Shown: positions 63,478-64,000 of the stretch, piece after piece
Position numbering within the stretch: the stretch's first letter is position 1
Layout: each line of letters opens with the position of its first letter
Assembly: GCA_016871895.1 (NCBI GenBank)
Contig: VHBO01000003.1
Span: 1 to 64,000 of the forward strand
Source of the DNA: Gemmatimonadota bacterium
GTDB lineage: Bacteria > Gemmatimonadota > Gemmatimonadetes > Gemmatimonadales > Gemmatimonadaceae
Length of the DNA stretch: 64,000 nt
Direction of reading: 5' to 3'
The notes under the pieces: model-generated
The model's input: the letters and a program-made list of their open reading frames with translations, nothing else
Databases searched by the model: none
Told to the model about the DNA's origin: nothing
Translations under genes and position numbers: made by a program

Positions 63478-64000
63478 ATGGTCTCCCTCCTCGACATCAT
63501 CGGCCCCGTGATGGTGGGCCCCTCCTCCAGCCACACCGCCGGCGCCTGCCGCCTCGGCCGCATCGCCCGCGACCTCGTGGCCGGCACCCCCGAGCAGGCG
63601 CTCATCGAGTTGCACGGCTCCTTCGCACGGACGGGTGAGGGACACGGGACCGACAAAGCGATCGTCGGCGGGCTCCTCGGCTTCCGGCCCGACGACGAAC
63701 GGCTCCGCGACGCCCTCGTGATCATGGAGCGTGAGGGGCTCGACTTCCGCTTCGCGAAGACGACGCTCGGCGACGAGCCCGCGGTGCATCCGAACACCGT
63801 CCGACTCACCGTCACACGCCAGCACCGCCAGCACGTGATGGTCGGTGCCTCCCTCGGCGCCGGGCGCATCCGCGTATCGGAGATCGACGGCTATCCCGTC
63901 GAGGTCGATGGGTCGCACCACGCGATCGTCCTCGTGGCCGAGGACATCCGAGGGTCCATCGCGCGCATCGCGGGGCTCCTCAGCGACGACGGCGTGAACA
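63478..64000 (+). CDS. sdaAB: L-serine dehydratase, iron-sulfur type, beta subunit (partial)
   Basis: An open frame from ATG 63478 runs past the right edge; 174 residues are visible. LLDIIGPVMVGPSSSHTAGACRLGRIAR is the N-terminal signature of the bacterial iron-sulfur serine dehydratase beta domain; GTDKAIVGGLLGF, then an ACT-like start HHAIVLVAEDIRGSIARIAGLL follow. It belongs to the two-subunit (SdaAB/SdaAA) type that deaminates serine to pyruvate. It starts 15 bases after uvrA. Confidence 0.9.
   Translation, partial: MVSLLDIIGPVMVGPSSSHTAGACRLGRIARDLVAGTPEQALIELHGSFARTGEGHGTDKAIVGGLLGFRPDDERLRDALVIMEREGLDFRFAKTTLGDEPAVHPNTVRLTVTRQHRQHVMVGASLGAGRIRVSEIDGYPVEVDGSHHAIVLVAEDIRGSIARIAGLLSDDGVN

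Overview
The window is a dense, very GC-rich bacterial chromosome segment with about 59 protein genes, no rRNA or tRNA gene that I can see, no CRISPR array and no insertion sequence. Gene content and style (many GTG starts, long runs of ATGA/GTGA four-base overlaps, few Shine-Dalgarno motifs, -10-like hexamers almost touching start codons) suggest a member of the Gemmatimonadota or a neighbouring phylum. This is inference; no marker rRNA is present.

Layout. 1-4773: edge of a possible lipoyl synthase gene, a small membrane protein, then a minus-strand run with a deoxyhypusine-synthase-like protein, a DUF3108 protein, a GT2 glycosyltransferase and a POT peptide transporter. 4878-9846: complete oligopeptide-type ABC importer with its two ATPases fused. 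9884-14943: LipM-type octanoyltransferase, glycine decarboxylase gcvP, gcvH and coaE. 15124-18528: thymidine kinase coupled to a decayed DEAD-box-like protein with an RG-rich tail, and a divergent aminotransferase. 18628-26795: a DNA-end-processing operon of archaeal type (unknown protein, NurA-like nuclease, HerA-like ATPase, SbcD/Mre11, SbcC/Rad50, GNAT). 26837-29872: a small membrane protein, then an overlapping trio of 6-pyruvoyl-tetrahydropterin synthase (animal-like CX5HGH motif), GTP cyclohydrolase I and a short-chain reductase that could form tetrahydrobiopterin, followed by a methyltransferase-like protein. 29888-37090 (minus): acyl-CoA synthetase, Big-domain lipoprotein, ParA-like ATPase, TPR protein, V4R protein, DNA ligase LigA and a TPR protein. 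37196-38788: pyrimidine-nucleoside phosphorylase and a small membrane protein. 38928-43227 (minus): gyrB, dciA, recF and a crotonase. 43280-48816 (plus): glpK, a YfiM-like protein and an unusual cytochrome c maturation set (CcmE with CXXXY, CcmF, cysteine-rich CcmH, CcmI-like zinc-ribbon protein). 48818-64000: M20 hydrolase, FAD oxidoreductase, amino-acid permease, argJ, Spy-like protein, a NAGS-like GNAT coupled to an ABC exporter, transglutaminase and TPR protein, then uvrA and the start of sdaAB.

The most interesting items are the NurA-HerA-Mre11-Rad50 operon, the putative biopterin cassette, the helicase-like protein without a Walker A motif, the variant Ccm genes, and a family of short GCTGAAGGCTGG-type repeats that supply stop codons and hairpins at the 3' ends of several genes. 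Promoter-like hexamers 6-9 nt from start codons suggest widespread leaderless transcripts.
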